The notes beneath the pieces were generated by a model. It was given only the letters and a program-made list of their open reading frames with translations, did not search any database and had not been told where the DNA came from. The position numbers and the translations under genes were made by a program. This document shows positions 24,777 to 32,331 of a stretch of DNA of 34,630 bases, piece by piece (position 1 is the stretch's first letter; the number at the start of each line of letters is the position of its first letter). The stretch comes from an uncultured Pseudomonadota bacterium (GTDB lineage Bacteria > Myxococcota_A > UBA796 > UBA9615): positions 1 to 34,630 of the forward strand of contig CALAGR010000196.1 in NCBI GenBank assembly GCA_937891735.1, in the 5' to 3' direction.

Positions 24777-27736
24777 CGCGCGGAGCCGTCCGGATCCGGA
24801 AGTCGGTACGCCGCCCGGGTCGGCTTGAGGGGGCGCTTGAGCCAATGCGGCCGTCGGGTCCCATCGGGGCTGTGCGTGGTGGCGGGGCGGGCCAGGGCGA
24901 GCCACTCCCGGTAGGTCGCCATCGACTTCGCGAGGTCCACGGTCACGTCGCCGTGCTGCTCGTCGGGCCGGGCCTTGCGCACCGAGAGCGCCTTCTGGTG
25001 CCAGCAGTGCGCGCCGCTGAGGGGATCCGGGTGCACGGCGTGAGTGAGGTTCTGGTGCACGCCCACGTCCTTCCACCACACCCGCGCCGTATCCGGATCG
25101 GAGCTCGTCCACGCCGCGCCTCGCTCTTCCACGGACAGGGAGCGCTGGGACCCGGAGGCGGACAGACCCACCACCGAGGACATGCCCGCGCCGATCCCCA
25201 TCTCCCGGCTCAGGCGCCAGCGCCCCAGGTGGTGACTCACGGCGATGATCCCGGGCTTGATACCCTCGGTGACCCAGGCCGTGTCCACGAACTGGCCGAT
25301 CTCGGTCTGCACCACGAGCAGATCGCCCGTGACCACCCCCAGCCGCTCGGCGTCGCTCGTGTGGATCCACACCGGGTTCTTGTGGCTGATCTCGTAGAGC
25401 CACTTCGCGTTCGCGGAGCGGGTGTGGATGAGGGCCGGCAGCCGGAAGTTCGGCAGCAGCAGCATCTCGCCCCGTGATCGGTCGATGTTTCGCGGACTCA
25501 CGTGGCTCTCGAGGGGCCAGGGGATTGCGCTGGACTGCTCGCACCAGCCCCAGGCGGACAGGGTGGGGCTGAAGAACTCGAGGAGGCGCGATGGTGTCTC
25601 GAACCCGCGCCGGGCGACCCCGTCGATGCTCACGCCGCCTTCGCGCTCGGCTTCGTAGGGGACCTCGATGCCCGTGGCCACCGAGAACGCGCCGTACTTG
25701 CGCATGTACGCCAGGGGCGTGAGTCCCTCTTTCGCCGCAGCGGCGGGCAGTCCGGGCACCGAGTGGTCGAAGATCCACCCGAAGTACTCGTCCATCGTGA
25801 AGGGGCGGGTCGGATCGGTCGGTGACTCGAAGTGCTTGCGCACCCCCAGGGAGCCGTCCGGGTCCATCGCCCAGGACAGGTCCACCCAGAACTCCGACTC
25901 CTCCCACACCTCCCCCGGGTTGGCCTCGTGAGTGCGGTGCACCAGGGTGCCGGCCCGCTCCATGGCGACGCGCCTCACGGGCTGCCGGAAGCCGATCCAC
26001 TGGGCCGCGTGAGTCTCGACGGAGACCAGATCGTGCCGCTCGCCGGCGTGCCCCATGGGCAGCACGTAGTCGGCGAACCAGGCCGACTCGTTCCAGGTGG
26101 GCGTGAGGGCCACATGGAACTTCATCTTCTCCTCGTCCTGCAGGGCCTGCAGCCACATGAAGCCGTCTGGGTTGATCCACATGGGGTTGTAGACGCGGGT
26201 GAAGTACACATCGATCTCGCCTCGCCCCTCCGCCAGGAAGTGCGGGAGCAGGAAGCTCATCTCGTACATCGCGAAGGGCCACTCGACGGGCAGGTGCAGC
26301 TCGTTCCAGGCGTCCCCCGGGGGCGGGGAGTCGAACGGCTTGGGCACGAACTTGTTCCAGGAGTTCAAGGACGTGCCTCCCTTCGTGCCCACCGATCCCG
26401 TCAGCACGTTCAGGAAGAACAGCGAGCGGGTGATCTGCCAGCCGCCGCGGTTGCCCATGGCGGCGGCGCGCCAGTTGTGGGCGGCCACGCGGTCTCCTGC
26501 GGCGGCGAGGATGTCCGCCATCTCCCGCACCCGCTCGATGGGCACCTGCCCCTCCTCGGCGGCGCGCTCGAAGGTGAAGTCGCGATACAGGGCCTTCAAG
26601 AAGGCGTCGAAGTCGTCGAAGGTGGGTCCGCCGTCACGGCTCACGGCCTCACGCGCGATCGCCAGGACCTCCGGATCCTCTGCGAAGCTGGGGGCCGCCC
26701 GCAGGGAGTCCTCCCAGTTCACCCACCGGGAGACGAACTCCTTGTTGTACTGGTCGGTCTGGATCAGGTGGTTGGCGACGGCGAGCAGGATCGTGGCCTC
26801 GCTGCCCGGCCAGGACGGGATCCACACGTCGCTCTTCGCGGCGGTGTTCGACAGCCGCGGGTCCAGCGTGATGATCTTCGCGCCCTTCTGCTGGGCCTCG
26901 ATGATGCGCTGGGCGTGGGGGTTGAAGTAGTGCCCCGACTCCAGGTGGGCCGAGATCAGCACGATGGCCCGGGCGTTGGCGTAGTCCGGGGACGGCCGGT
27001 CCATGCCGGTCCACATGGTGTATCCGGCCCGGGCCGCGGCGGAGCAGATGTTGGTGTGCGAGTTGTGGCCGTCCACGCCCCACGCCTGGATGGTGCGGTT
27101 GGCGTAGTGGTCTTCGCCCGGGCGACCCACGTGGTACATGATCCCGTCCCTTCGACGGGCCCGGGAGGCGCGCATCCGCGCCGCGATGTCCTGGAGCGCC
27201 TCGTCCCAGGTGACGCGCTTCCACTCACCCTCGCCCCGCGCTCCGACCCGCTTGAGGGGATGCAGGATCCGCTCGGGGTCGTAGGTCTGGTTGTGGGTGG
27301 CCGGCCCCTTGGCGCAGTTGCGTCCGCGGCTGCCGGGGTGGGCGGGGTTGCCCTCGAACTTGCGGATCCCGTAGGTCTGCTTGTCCACGTAGGCGAGCAA
27401 TCCGCACGCCGACTCGCAGTTGAAGCAGATGGTGGGCACGAGGGTGTAGCGGCGCGCGACCTTCTTGGGCCAGGCCTTGCTGTCCCACTCCACCCAGTCG
27501 TGCCATCGGGAGGCCGGTGGGTACTGGCTCATCCGGCCGTCGGGGTGCTTGACGCTGGTCAGATCGACGGGGTCCTGGTCGCTCTCGGCGAACTCGGGTT
27601 GGGCGATCTGCTCACGCCCCGTGATCAGCACCGTGTCAGCGGTGGAGGGCCCGGCCAGCGGCGCCGGGAGGTCTCCGCTGCGCAGCGCGCCCAGGAGGCG
27701 CCGAAGGAAGGTGTCGGTCCCGGCGAAGGCGCTCAT
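24773..27736 (-). CDS. Molybdopterin oxidoreductase catalytic subunit (DMSO reductase family; PsrA/SoeA-like role proposed)
   Basis: 987 residues from ATG 27736, which overlaps the stop of the upstream gene (ATGA). The N-terminal [4Fe-4S] site is C104, C107, C111 and C141 (CFNCESAC ... SRGRNCAKG). C231 in HTNICSAAARAG is the likely molybdenum ligand. VLISAHLESGHYFNPH, VWIPSWPGSEATI, a central TGSVGTKGGTS cofactor-binding segment and a C-terminal molydopterin-binding barrel follow. There is no twin-arginine signal (the RRLLGAL near residue 12 lacks the S/T-RR-x-F-L-K context and a hydrophobic stretch), so the enzyme is probably cytoplasmic, as in sulfite-oxidising SoeABC. Linkage to a persulfide dioxygenase favours sulfite oxidation. 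Polysulfide, thiosulfate or formate chemistry cannot be excluded from sequence alone. Confidence 0.9.
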   Translation of the reverse strand: MSAFAGTDTFLRRLLGALRSGDLPAPLAGPSTADTVLITGREQIAQPEFAESDQDPVDLTSVKHPDGRMSQYPPASRWHDWVEWDSKAWPKKVARRYTLVPTICFNCESACGLLAYVDKQTYGIRKFEGNPAHPGSRGRNCAKGPATHNQTYDPERILHPLKRVGARGEGEWKRVTWDEALQDIAARMRASRARRRDGIMYHVGRPGEDHYANRTIQAWGVDGHNSHTNICSAAARAGYTMWTGMDRPSPDYANARAIVLISAHLESGHYFNPHAQRIIEAQQKGAKIITLDPRLSNTAAKSDVWIPSWPGSEATILLAVANHLIQTDQYNKEFVSRWVNWEDSLRAAPSFAEDPEVLAIAREAVSRDGGPTFDDFDAFLKALYRDFTFERAAEEGQVPIERVREMADILAAAGDRVAAHNWRAAAMGNRGGWQITRSLFFLNVLTGSVGTKGGTSLNSWNKFVPKPFDSPPPGDAWNELHLPVEWPFAMYEMSFLLPHFLAEGRGEIDVYFTRVYNPMWINPDGFMWLQALQDEEKMKFHVALTPTWNESAWFADYVLPMGHAGERHDLVSVETHAAQWIGFRQPVRRVAMERAGTLVHRTHEANPGEVWEESEFWVDLSWAMDPDGSLGVRKHFESPTDPTRPFTMDEYFGWIFDHSVPGLPAAAAKEGLTPLAYMRKYGAFSVATGIEVPYEAEREGGVSIDGVARRGFETPSRLLEFFSPTLSAWGWCEQSSAIPWPLESHVSPRNIDRSRGEMLLLPNFRLPALIHTRSANAKWLYEISHKNPVWIHTSDAERLGVVTGDLLVVQTEIGQFVDTAWVTEGIKPGIIAVSHHLGRWRLSREMGIGAGMSSVVGLSASGSQRSLSVEERGAAWTSSDPDTARVWWKDVGVHQNLTHAVHPDPLSGAHCWHQKALSVRKARPDEQHGDVTVDLAKSMATYREWLALARPATTHSPDGTRRPHWLKRPLKPTRAAYRLPDPDGSAR

Positions 27737-29292
27737 GAGTTGGGGATCTCCTGGGGCGCCATCACGAAGGCGTGCTCGTAGCAGTACAGGCCTGCGATGG
27801 CGGCGACCGCACCCACCGCCGCGGCGGCGACGTTGCCCGTGGCCAACAGCGTCAGCGGCACGAGGTGACCGAGCACCACGCCCCCGCCCCAGAACCAGCG
27901 GGCGTACCGGCCGCTGCGCATGCTCCGGGCGGCCCGAACGGCCACATCGCTCGCGTGTCGCATGCCCACCTCGCCGAGCAGCGTCACGAACGCGTCGGCA
28001 AGCAGGCCCGCGCCGAACGCCACCTGGGCTAGGGTCGTGAGCGCCGCCGGCAGGTCCATCGCGGCGTCCATCAAGAGCAGCGCCGCGCCCCCCATGGTGG
28101 TGGCCTGGATGGCGAGGTGGCCCGGGAGCAGCGGGCTCTGCCACAGATCCCGGCCCTCGGCCTGGCCGAACAGGAACGCGGTGTAGACCGCAGACCCCAC
28201 CGCCAGCGGCACCGTGAGCAGCATCAGGGGAGTCCTGGTGGCCGCTGCGAACGTGTCCGGCAGCAGCCCGAGCGCCGCGCCCGCCTCCGTCGCGAACCAC
28301 GCGCCGGCCACCGCGCTGAGCCCGATCAGGAACACCGCGCCCCGGGTGAGCCAGGACCGCCAGTTGGGCCGGGTCAGGATGTACAGGAAGCGCTGGGGCT
28401 GCTCGAGGTCGAGGACCAGCAGCCCGGTGGTCACCCCCAGCATCACCAGCCCCAGCAGGGTGCCCACGATGGCCACCGACGACGAGAAGGGGGCGCCGAG
28501 CAGCCACGCCGTGGCGAGCAGCCCCAGGATCCCCGAGCCGATGCCCTTGGTGACCAGGTAGGCGGGCACCGGCCAGTGCCAGGGCACCCGGTGCTGGGCG
28601 TTGTACCCGACCTGGGCCATGTGCTCGGCCCGGGTCCCCCCGATCTGCGCCGGTCCCACCTGGACGCCTCCGCCCAGGGACAGCACGTCCGCGTGGGCGA
28701 AGGTGGGGGGCGTGCGCGCGGTCTCGGTGGGGACGAGGTTGACCTTGCTGCCCTCGATGTAGAACAGCTTGGGCCGGGTGCCCTGCTCGGGCTTGCGCAC
28801 GGTCACCGGGTGCTTCGCCACGAGCCGGCTGATCTCACTGCCCGGATCGTTCAGATCGCCGGACACGATGGCGTGCTCGGGGCAGACCACCACGCAGGCC
28901 GGCTCCAGCCCGATGTCGGTGCGGTGGCTGCAGTAGTGGCACTTGGCGGCGGTGTGGGTCTCCGGATCGAGGTAGATCGCGTCGTAGGGGCAGGCCTGCA
29001 TGCACGCCTTGCAGCCGATGCACGCGTCCTTGTCGAACTCCACGATGCCGTCGGGGCGCTGGTACATCGACGACGTCGGGCAGATGCGCACGCACGGCGG
29101 GTCGCTGCAGTGGTTGCAGCGGGTGACCTGGAAGTGGCGCTGGGTGTCCGGGTAGCGGCCGGTCTCGGTCGTCTTGACCCAGGTCCGGTACACCCCCAGC
29201 GGCACCTCGTTCTCGGACTTGCAGGCGGTGCTGCAGGCGTGGCAGCCGATGCACTTGCTGTTGTCGATGAGGAAGCCGTACTGGGCGGTCAT
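27733..29292 (-). CDS. Fused four-cluster ferredoxin subunit and NrfD/PsrC membrane anchor
   Basis: 519 residues from ATG 29292. Residues 1-200 are a DmsB/PsrB-type subunit with 16 cysteines arranged for four [4Fe-4S] clusters: C14/17/20/24, C59/62/67/71, C91/94/97/101 and C118/121/133/137. After a linker (~200-245), about eight hydrophobic segments span ~250-510, including LDLEQPQRFLYILTRPNWRSW typical of NrfD/PsrC quinone-binding subunits (LDLEQPQRFLYI). In most characterised relatives these are two separate genes. Here one polypeptide would carry electrons between the molybdenum subunit and membrane quinone. It overlaps its neighbours on both sides by 4 nt (ATGA). No frameshift or start codon with ribosome site separates the two halves, so the fusion looks real. 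Confidence 0.92.
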   Translation of the reverse strand: MTAQYGFLIDNSKCIGCHACSTACKSENEVPLGVYRTWVKTTETGRYPDTQRHFQVTRCNHCSDPPCVRICPTSSMYQRPDGIVEFDKDACIGCKACMQACPYDAIYLDPETHTAAKCHYCSHRTDIGLEPACVVVCPEHAIVSGDLNDPGSEISRLVAKHPVTVRKPEQGTRPKLFYIEGSKVNLVPTETARTPPTFAHADVLSLGGGVQVGPAQIGGTRAEHMAQVGYNAQHRVPWHWPVPAYLVTKGIGSGILGLLATAWLLGAPFSSSVAIVGTLLGLVMLGVTTGLLVLDLEQPQRFLYILTRPNWRSWLTRGAVFLIGLSAVAGAWFATEAGAALGLLPDTFAAATRTPLMLLTVPLAVGSAVYTAFLFGQAEGRDLWQSPLLPGHLAIQATTMGGAALLLMDAAMDLPAALTTLAQVAFGAGLLADAFVTLLGEVGMRHASDVAVRAARSMRSGRYARWFWGGGVVLGHLVPLTLLATGNVAAAAVGAVAAIAGLYCYEHAFVMAPQEIPNS

Positions 29293-29999
29293 CCGCCGTC
29301 CTGGGGAAGTGGAAGGCCGCACCGCTGGTTGGCGGGCACGGCCTCGTGCAGCTTCTGGGGCGGGGCGAGGTTGAGGTTGTCCATGATCGCCGTGAACTCC
29401 TGCACGGTCTTGCCGCCCCCTACCCGCGGGTTGTGGGCCTTCTCCTCGCCGACGGTGCTGACCGTGCGCCCCTTGTAGTCGTGCGCGGGGTAGATCCAGG
29501 TCGCGTCGGGCAGCGTGAAGATCTGCTCGTGGATGGACCGGTAAAGGACCTCTGGATCGCCCTGCTGGAAGTCGGTGCGCCCACACCCGCGGATGAGCAG
29601 CGCGTCCCCGGTGAAGATCGCCGACAGCGCGGGCACGTAGTAGCTCGTGCAGGTGTCGGTGTGGCCCGGCGTGGCCCGGACCTCGATACGGTGGGCGCCG
29701 AAGGGGATCACGTCGCCGTCCTGGACAGCGACATCGACGCAGGCCACATCCCCCCGGGCGCTCAGCACCGACTCACTGCCGAGCCTTTGCCGGAGCAGAC
29801 CCGACGCGGTCACGTGGTCGGCGTGCACGTGGGTATCCAGGGTGTACCGGAGGGTCAGGCCGAGCTCCTGCAGGGTCTGCACGTCCCGGTCGATGAGCTC
29901 CCTCACCGGGTCGATGAGCACCGCATCGCCGGACTCCTCGTCGGCGAGCAGATAGGTGTACGTGCAGGACTCACGGTCGAAGAGCTGTCGGAAGAGCAT
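29289..29999 (-). CDS. ETHE1-type persulfide dioxygenase
   Basis: 236 residues from ATG 29999. It converts glutathione persulfide or similar persulfides plus O2 to sulfite, using one iron in a metallo-beta-lactamase fold. THVHADH (H57, H59, D61, H62), H113 in GHTDT, D132 in FTGDALLIRG and H173 in YPAHDY supply the conserved metal positions; iron should sit on H57, H113 and D132. GCGRTDFQQG (C139, R141) is the hallmark of the ETHE1 branch and separates it from glyoxalase II. It is the first gene of a four-gene unit, its stop overlapping the next start (ATGA), and is divergent from a rhodanese. No Shine-Dalgarno is visible before the ATG. Confidence 0.93.
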   Translation of the reverse strand: MLFRQLFDRESCTYTYLLADEESGDAVLIDPVRELIDRDVQTLQELGLTLRYTLDTHVHADHVTASGLLRQRLGSESVLSARGDVACVDVAVQDGDVIPFGAHRIEVRATPGHTDTCTSYYVPALSAIFTGDALLIRGCGRTDFQQGDPEVLYRSIHEQIFTLPDATWIYPAHDYKGRTVSTVGEEKAHNPRVGGGKTVQEFTAIMDNLNLAPPQKLHEAVPANQRCGLPLPQDGG

Positions 30000-30058
30000 G
30001 GTGTCCGTTCGAGGCAGCGGTGGTTTTTGGGGGAGGGTCGCCCATTCCAGCAGGTTCT

Positions 30059-30105
30059 GTGCCCGCGCGCGCCCCGCAGCGCTGGAGCGCGGGCACGCAT
30101 CGTGC
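30059..30105. promoter_or_regulatory. Overlapping palindromes in the divergent sulfur-gene promoter region
   Basis: GTGCCCGCGC (30059-30068) and GCGCGGGCAC (30087-30096) are perfect 10-bp inverted arms with an 18-nt spacer. The right arm overlaps a second palindrome, GCACG-CAT-CGTGC (30093-30105). They sit between the dioxygenase (start 29999) and the rhodanese (start 30140), so a shared operator or a transcribed hairpin is plausible. The regulator is not in the window as far as I can tell. Confidence 0.55.
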
Positions 30106-30139
30106 AACTGTTCACGCCGTCAACCAACCGGAGAGTCTC

Positions 30140-30565
30140 ATGGCCAGGCCCCTTGTTCTCGTCGCTGTCCTGCTGCTGACCGCCTGTTCGGGGAGCGACG
30201 CACCGGCGACGCCCCCCACAGACAAGACGGAGGTCGCTGCCCCCGCGGGGAGCCGGTCCGACATCGACGTGACCGCGCTCAAGGCGGCCCTGGACGCCGG
30301 CACGGTGCGCAAGCTGATCGACGTGCGCACCGAGGGCGAGTACCGGGGCGGACACGTGGCCGGCGCGATCAACATCCCGTTGTCGGATCTGCCGCGGCGG
30401 CGAAACGAGGTCGGTGCCCCCGGCGACGGCGTGGTGCATGTCATCTGCCAGGTGGGGGGGCGCTCCTCGGCGGCCGCGGACAGCCTCGTGAAGGACGGCT
30501 TCACCGTGGTCAACGTCCTGGGCGGCACGGGCCAGTGGAAGGCGGCCGGCTACCCGGTGGAGTAG
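30140..30565 (+). CDS. Rhodanese-domain lipoprotein
   Basis: 141 residues from ATG 30140, with CCGGAGAG upstream. The signal ends LLLTAC, lipidated at Cys 16, followed by an Asp/Pro/Thr-rich spacer. The rhodanese domain (~42-141) shows IDVRTEGEYRGGHVAGAINIP and an active-site loop CQVGGRSS whose cysteine would carry the persulfide, fitting the CxxGxR pattern. Being a lipoprotein it would act in the periplasm, transferring or sensing sulfane sulfur. Its divergence from the persulfide dioxygenase suggests it supplies or relays sulfane sulfur towards that pathway, though the dioxygenase is cytoplasmic and a carrier such as glutathione would have to link them. It is convergent with the next gene, 6 nt away. 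Confidence 0.92.
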   Translation: MARPLVLVAVLLLTACSGSDAPATPPTDKTEVAAPAGSRSDIDVTALKAALDAGTVRKLIDVRTEGEYRGGHVAGAINIPLSDLPRRRNEVGAPGDGVVHVICQVGGRSSAAADSLVKDGFTVVNVLGGTGQWKAAGYPVE

Positions 30566-30571
30566 GGCGCC

Positions 30572-31300
30572 TCAGCGCTGCCCGATGAGCTCCCCGAGGG
30601 CCGCGCAGATCGCCTCGGCGTGGCGCTGATCCACGGCGTCGAACGCGGCCGGCAGATCGCTGTCCAGATCCAGCACGGCGCGCACCTGGCCGTCAGGATC
30701 GATCACTGGCACGACCAGCTCGCTGTTGGTGCTCGAGCTGCACGCGATGTGGTCCGGGAAGCTGTGCACGTCGTGCACGAGCTGGGTCTGCGCGGTGCGG
30801 GCGGCGGCGCCACAGACCCCACGAGAGAACGGGATCCTCAGGCAGCCGTGCCCACCCTGGTACGGGCCCACGGCGAGGAGGTCCGGCGCGATCACCCGGT
30901 AGAAGCCCGCCCAGTGCACGGCGTCGAAGGCGGAGAAGAGCTCGCACGCGATGGTCGCCATCGCGGCCACGGCGTCGTCTTCGTCCGCGAGCAGGCTGTC
31001 GACGCGCTCGCGCACCTCCGCCCACGCCAGGGCCTTCCTGGTGGCTGGCGTGACGCCGCTCCACTCGTCGAGGAAGGCCTGGGTCAGGCCGAGGTCCTCG
31101 CCGGCGTGCTGGCGCCGCGCGAGGTCGAGGCAGTCGGCGTCACTGCGGGTGCCCGGATCGGGGAGGGGCTTCGGCTTGCGCCGCTTCGGAGGGGGCGCAG
31201 AGCCGCCCATCTCGGTGACCTTGAGCTGGAACCCGACCCCTTCGGCGATCAGCGCCCCGCCGGTGGGCCTCCACTCGGGCTTCTTGTTGAACGTCGACAT
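30572..31300 (-). CDS. Free methionine-(R)-sulfoxide reductase-like GAF protein with N-terminal extension
   Basis: 242 residues from ATG 31300. The C-terminal ~150 residues match fRMsr, a GAF-fold enzyme reducing free methionine-R-sulfoxide: HWAGFYRV, VGPYQGGHGC, IPFSRGVCG and DVHSFPDHIACSS. Cysteines 153, 163 and 187 have the 10- and 24-residue spacing of the catalytic and resolving cysteines of the E. coli enzyme (C84, C94, C118). The N-terminal ~85 residues are extra: KPEWRPTGGALIAEGVGF, a Lys/Pro linker and a helix with RSDADCLDLARRQ; I recognise no domain there. The extension may be a separate binding module or may target the protein. It has a leaderless-type promoter. Confidence 0.85.
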   Translation of the reverse strand: MSTFNKKPEWRPTGGALIAEGVGFQLKVTEMGGSAPPPKRRKPKPLPDPGTRSDADCLDLARRQHAGEDLGLTQAFLDEWSGVTPATRKALAWAEVRERVDSLLADEDDAVAAMATIACELFSAFDAVHWAGFYRVIAPDLLAVGPYQGGHGCLRIPFSRGVCGAAARTAQTQLVHDVHSFPDHIACSSSTNSELVVPVIDPDGQVRAVLDLDSDLPAAFDAVDQRHAEAICAALGELIGQR

Positions 31301-31306
31301 GCCCGA

Positions 31307-31312
31307 AGGATA
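31307..31312 (-). promoter_or_regulatory. Putative leaderless -10 hexamer, fRMsr-like gene
   Basis: TATCCT on the minus strand, 6 nt before ATG 31300, with no Shine-Dalgarno. It lies just upstream of the gene in the 25-bp space after the HtrA-like gene. Confidence 0.55.
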
Positions 31313-31325
31313 CGCGGCCTGGGGT

Positions 31326-32231
31326 TCAGCAGCGGCGTCGCCGGGGTCGGGCGACGGGTGCGACGGTCAGATCGGTCTTGACGCCGGCCCGCAGGACCTC
31401 CAGCGGCAGCTCGCTGCCGACGCCGCCCGACAGGGATCCCGCGAGGTCCTCCCAGGCCGACAGGGTGTGTGCGTTCACCCGCAGCAGGATGTCCCCGAGC
31501 TTGACCCCCGCGGTGTCCGCCGGGCCGCCCTCGGCGACGCCGGTGACCAGCAGGCCCCGCGCCTGGTCCGCGGCGACGGAGTCGGCGCCGGTCAGATCCA
31601 CCCCCTGGAACATCACGCCGATCCAGCCGCGCTCCTGGGTGCCCTGCTCGCACAGCTTCTTGACCACCGCGTCCACCGTGTCCGACGGGATGGTGGTGCC
31701 GCCGTGGACCAGGGAGCGGCTGTTGATGCCCACGATCCGGCCCGACGCGTCCACCAGGGGTCCACCCCCGAAGCCGCCCGGCAGGGTCGCGTCGACCTCC
31801 ACCACCCGGGACACCGCGCCACCCAGGGGGGTGGTCCACGCCGTGTTGCTGTGCCCGGACACGATGCCGAAGGTGGCCCGCACGGTGCGACCGGGGCGCC
31901 CCAGGACGAGCACGAGGTGGCCTACGGTGAGCTCCGAGCCGTCGGTTCGGGCGCCGGGGCTGAGCGGGGCCTCGGTGGAGAGCAGGGCGAGATCGGTGGC
32001 CGGATCGACCCCGAGCACCGTCGCGTCGTGCTCGCTTCCGTCGTGCAGGGTGATGCGTGCGGTGTCGTGGCGGCCGACGGCGCCGGCCACCGTCACGATC
32101 AGACCGTCGCCCCAGGCCACGCCGGAGCCCAGTCGCCGTCGGGCGCGGATCCGGACCACGGAGGGGCCGACGCGCACAACGGCCTCGGCGAGGGCGTCGG
32201 AGAGAGAGGAGAGAGTGGTTTGCTTCGTCAT
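31326..32231 (-). CDS. HtrA-like protein with PDZ domain, catalytic His and Ser lost
   Basis: 301 residues from ATG 32231; a GTG two codons earlier is in frame but overlaps the promoter spacer. Chymotrypsin-fold strands are recognisable (RLGSGVAWGDGLIVT, DPATDLALL, VVEVDATLPGGFGGGPLVD, GRIVGINS), then a PDZ domain (~205-290: GWIGVMFQG, AEGGPADTAGVKLGDILL). The usual TNxHV histidine position reads TVAGAV, so His is replaced by Gly near residue 50. The usual GNSGGP reads GFGGGP, so the nucleophile is Gly155. Only Asp80 of the triad remains. No signal peptide is present. It is best read as a pseudoprotease that binds partners in the cytoplasm. It follows the LuxR-type gene by 100 nt on the same strand. 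Confidence 0.85.
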   Translation of the reverse strand: MTKQTTLSSLSDALAEAVVRVGPSVVRIRARRRLGSGVAWGDGLIVTVAGAVGRHDTARITLHDGSEHDATVLGVDPATDLALLSTEAPLSPGARTDGSELTVGHLVLVLGRPGRTVRATFGIVSGHSNTAWTTPLGGAVSRVVEVDATLPGGFGGGPLVDASGRIVGINSRSLVHGGTTIPSDTVDAVVKKLCEQGTQERGWIGVMFQGVDLTGADSVAADQARGLLVTGVAEGGPADTAGVKLGDILLRVNAHTLSAWEDLAGSLSGGVGSELPLEVLRAGVKTDLTVAPVARPRRRRC

Positions 32232-32237
32232 GGCCAC

Positions 32238-32243
32238 ACCCTA
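32238..32243 (-). promoter_or_regulatory. Putative leaderless -10 hexamer, HtrA-like gene
   Basis: TAGGGT on the minus strand, 6 nt before ATG 32231, with no Shine-Dalgarno. The palindrome at 32285-32306 begins about 42 nt upstream. Confidence 0.55.
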
Positions 32244-32284
32244 GTGAGGGCCCGTCCCGTTGGAACCGGGCCGGACGGAGGTGA

Positions 32285-32306
32285 CGCCTGTCCATTTGAA
32301 CAGGCG
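32285..32306. promoter_or_regulatory. 22-bp palindrome upstream of the HtrA-like gene
   Basis: CGCCTGT (32285-32291) and ACAGGCG (32300-32306) are perfect arms; 9 of 11 positions of the whole element match. It lies between the stop of the LuxR-type gene and the hexamer at 32238-32243, centred about 50 nt upstream of that hexamer. An activator or repressor site fits; a terminator for the LuxR gene without a T-run is the alternative. Confidence 0.5.
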
Positions 32307-32331
32307 ATCATCGAAGGAAGGCGGCGTCCCA

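Noticed and set aside
27650..27736. Twin-arginine signal on the molybdopterin subunit
   Set aside because: RRLLGAL lacks the flanking consensus and no hydrophobic stretch follows, so export is not supported.
27737..28507. Upstream extension of the molybdopterin subunit frame
   Set aside because: Low-complexity translation antiphase to the NrfD domain; ATG 27736 gives a clean ATGA overlap.
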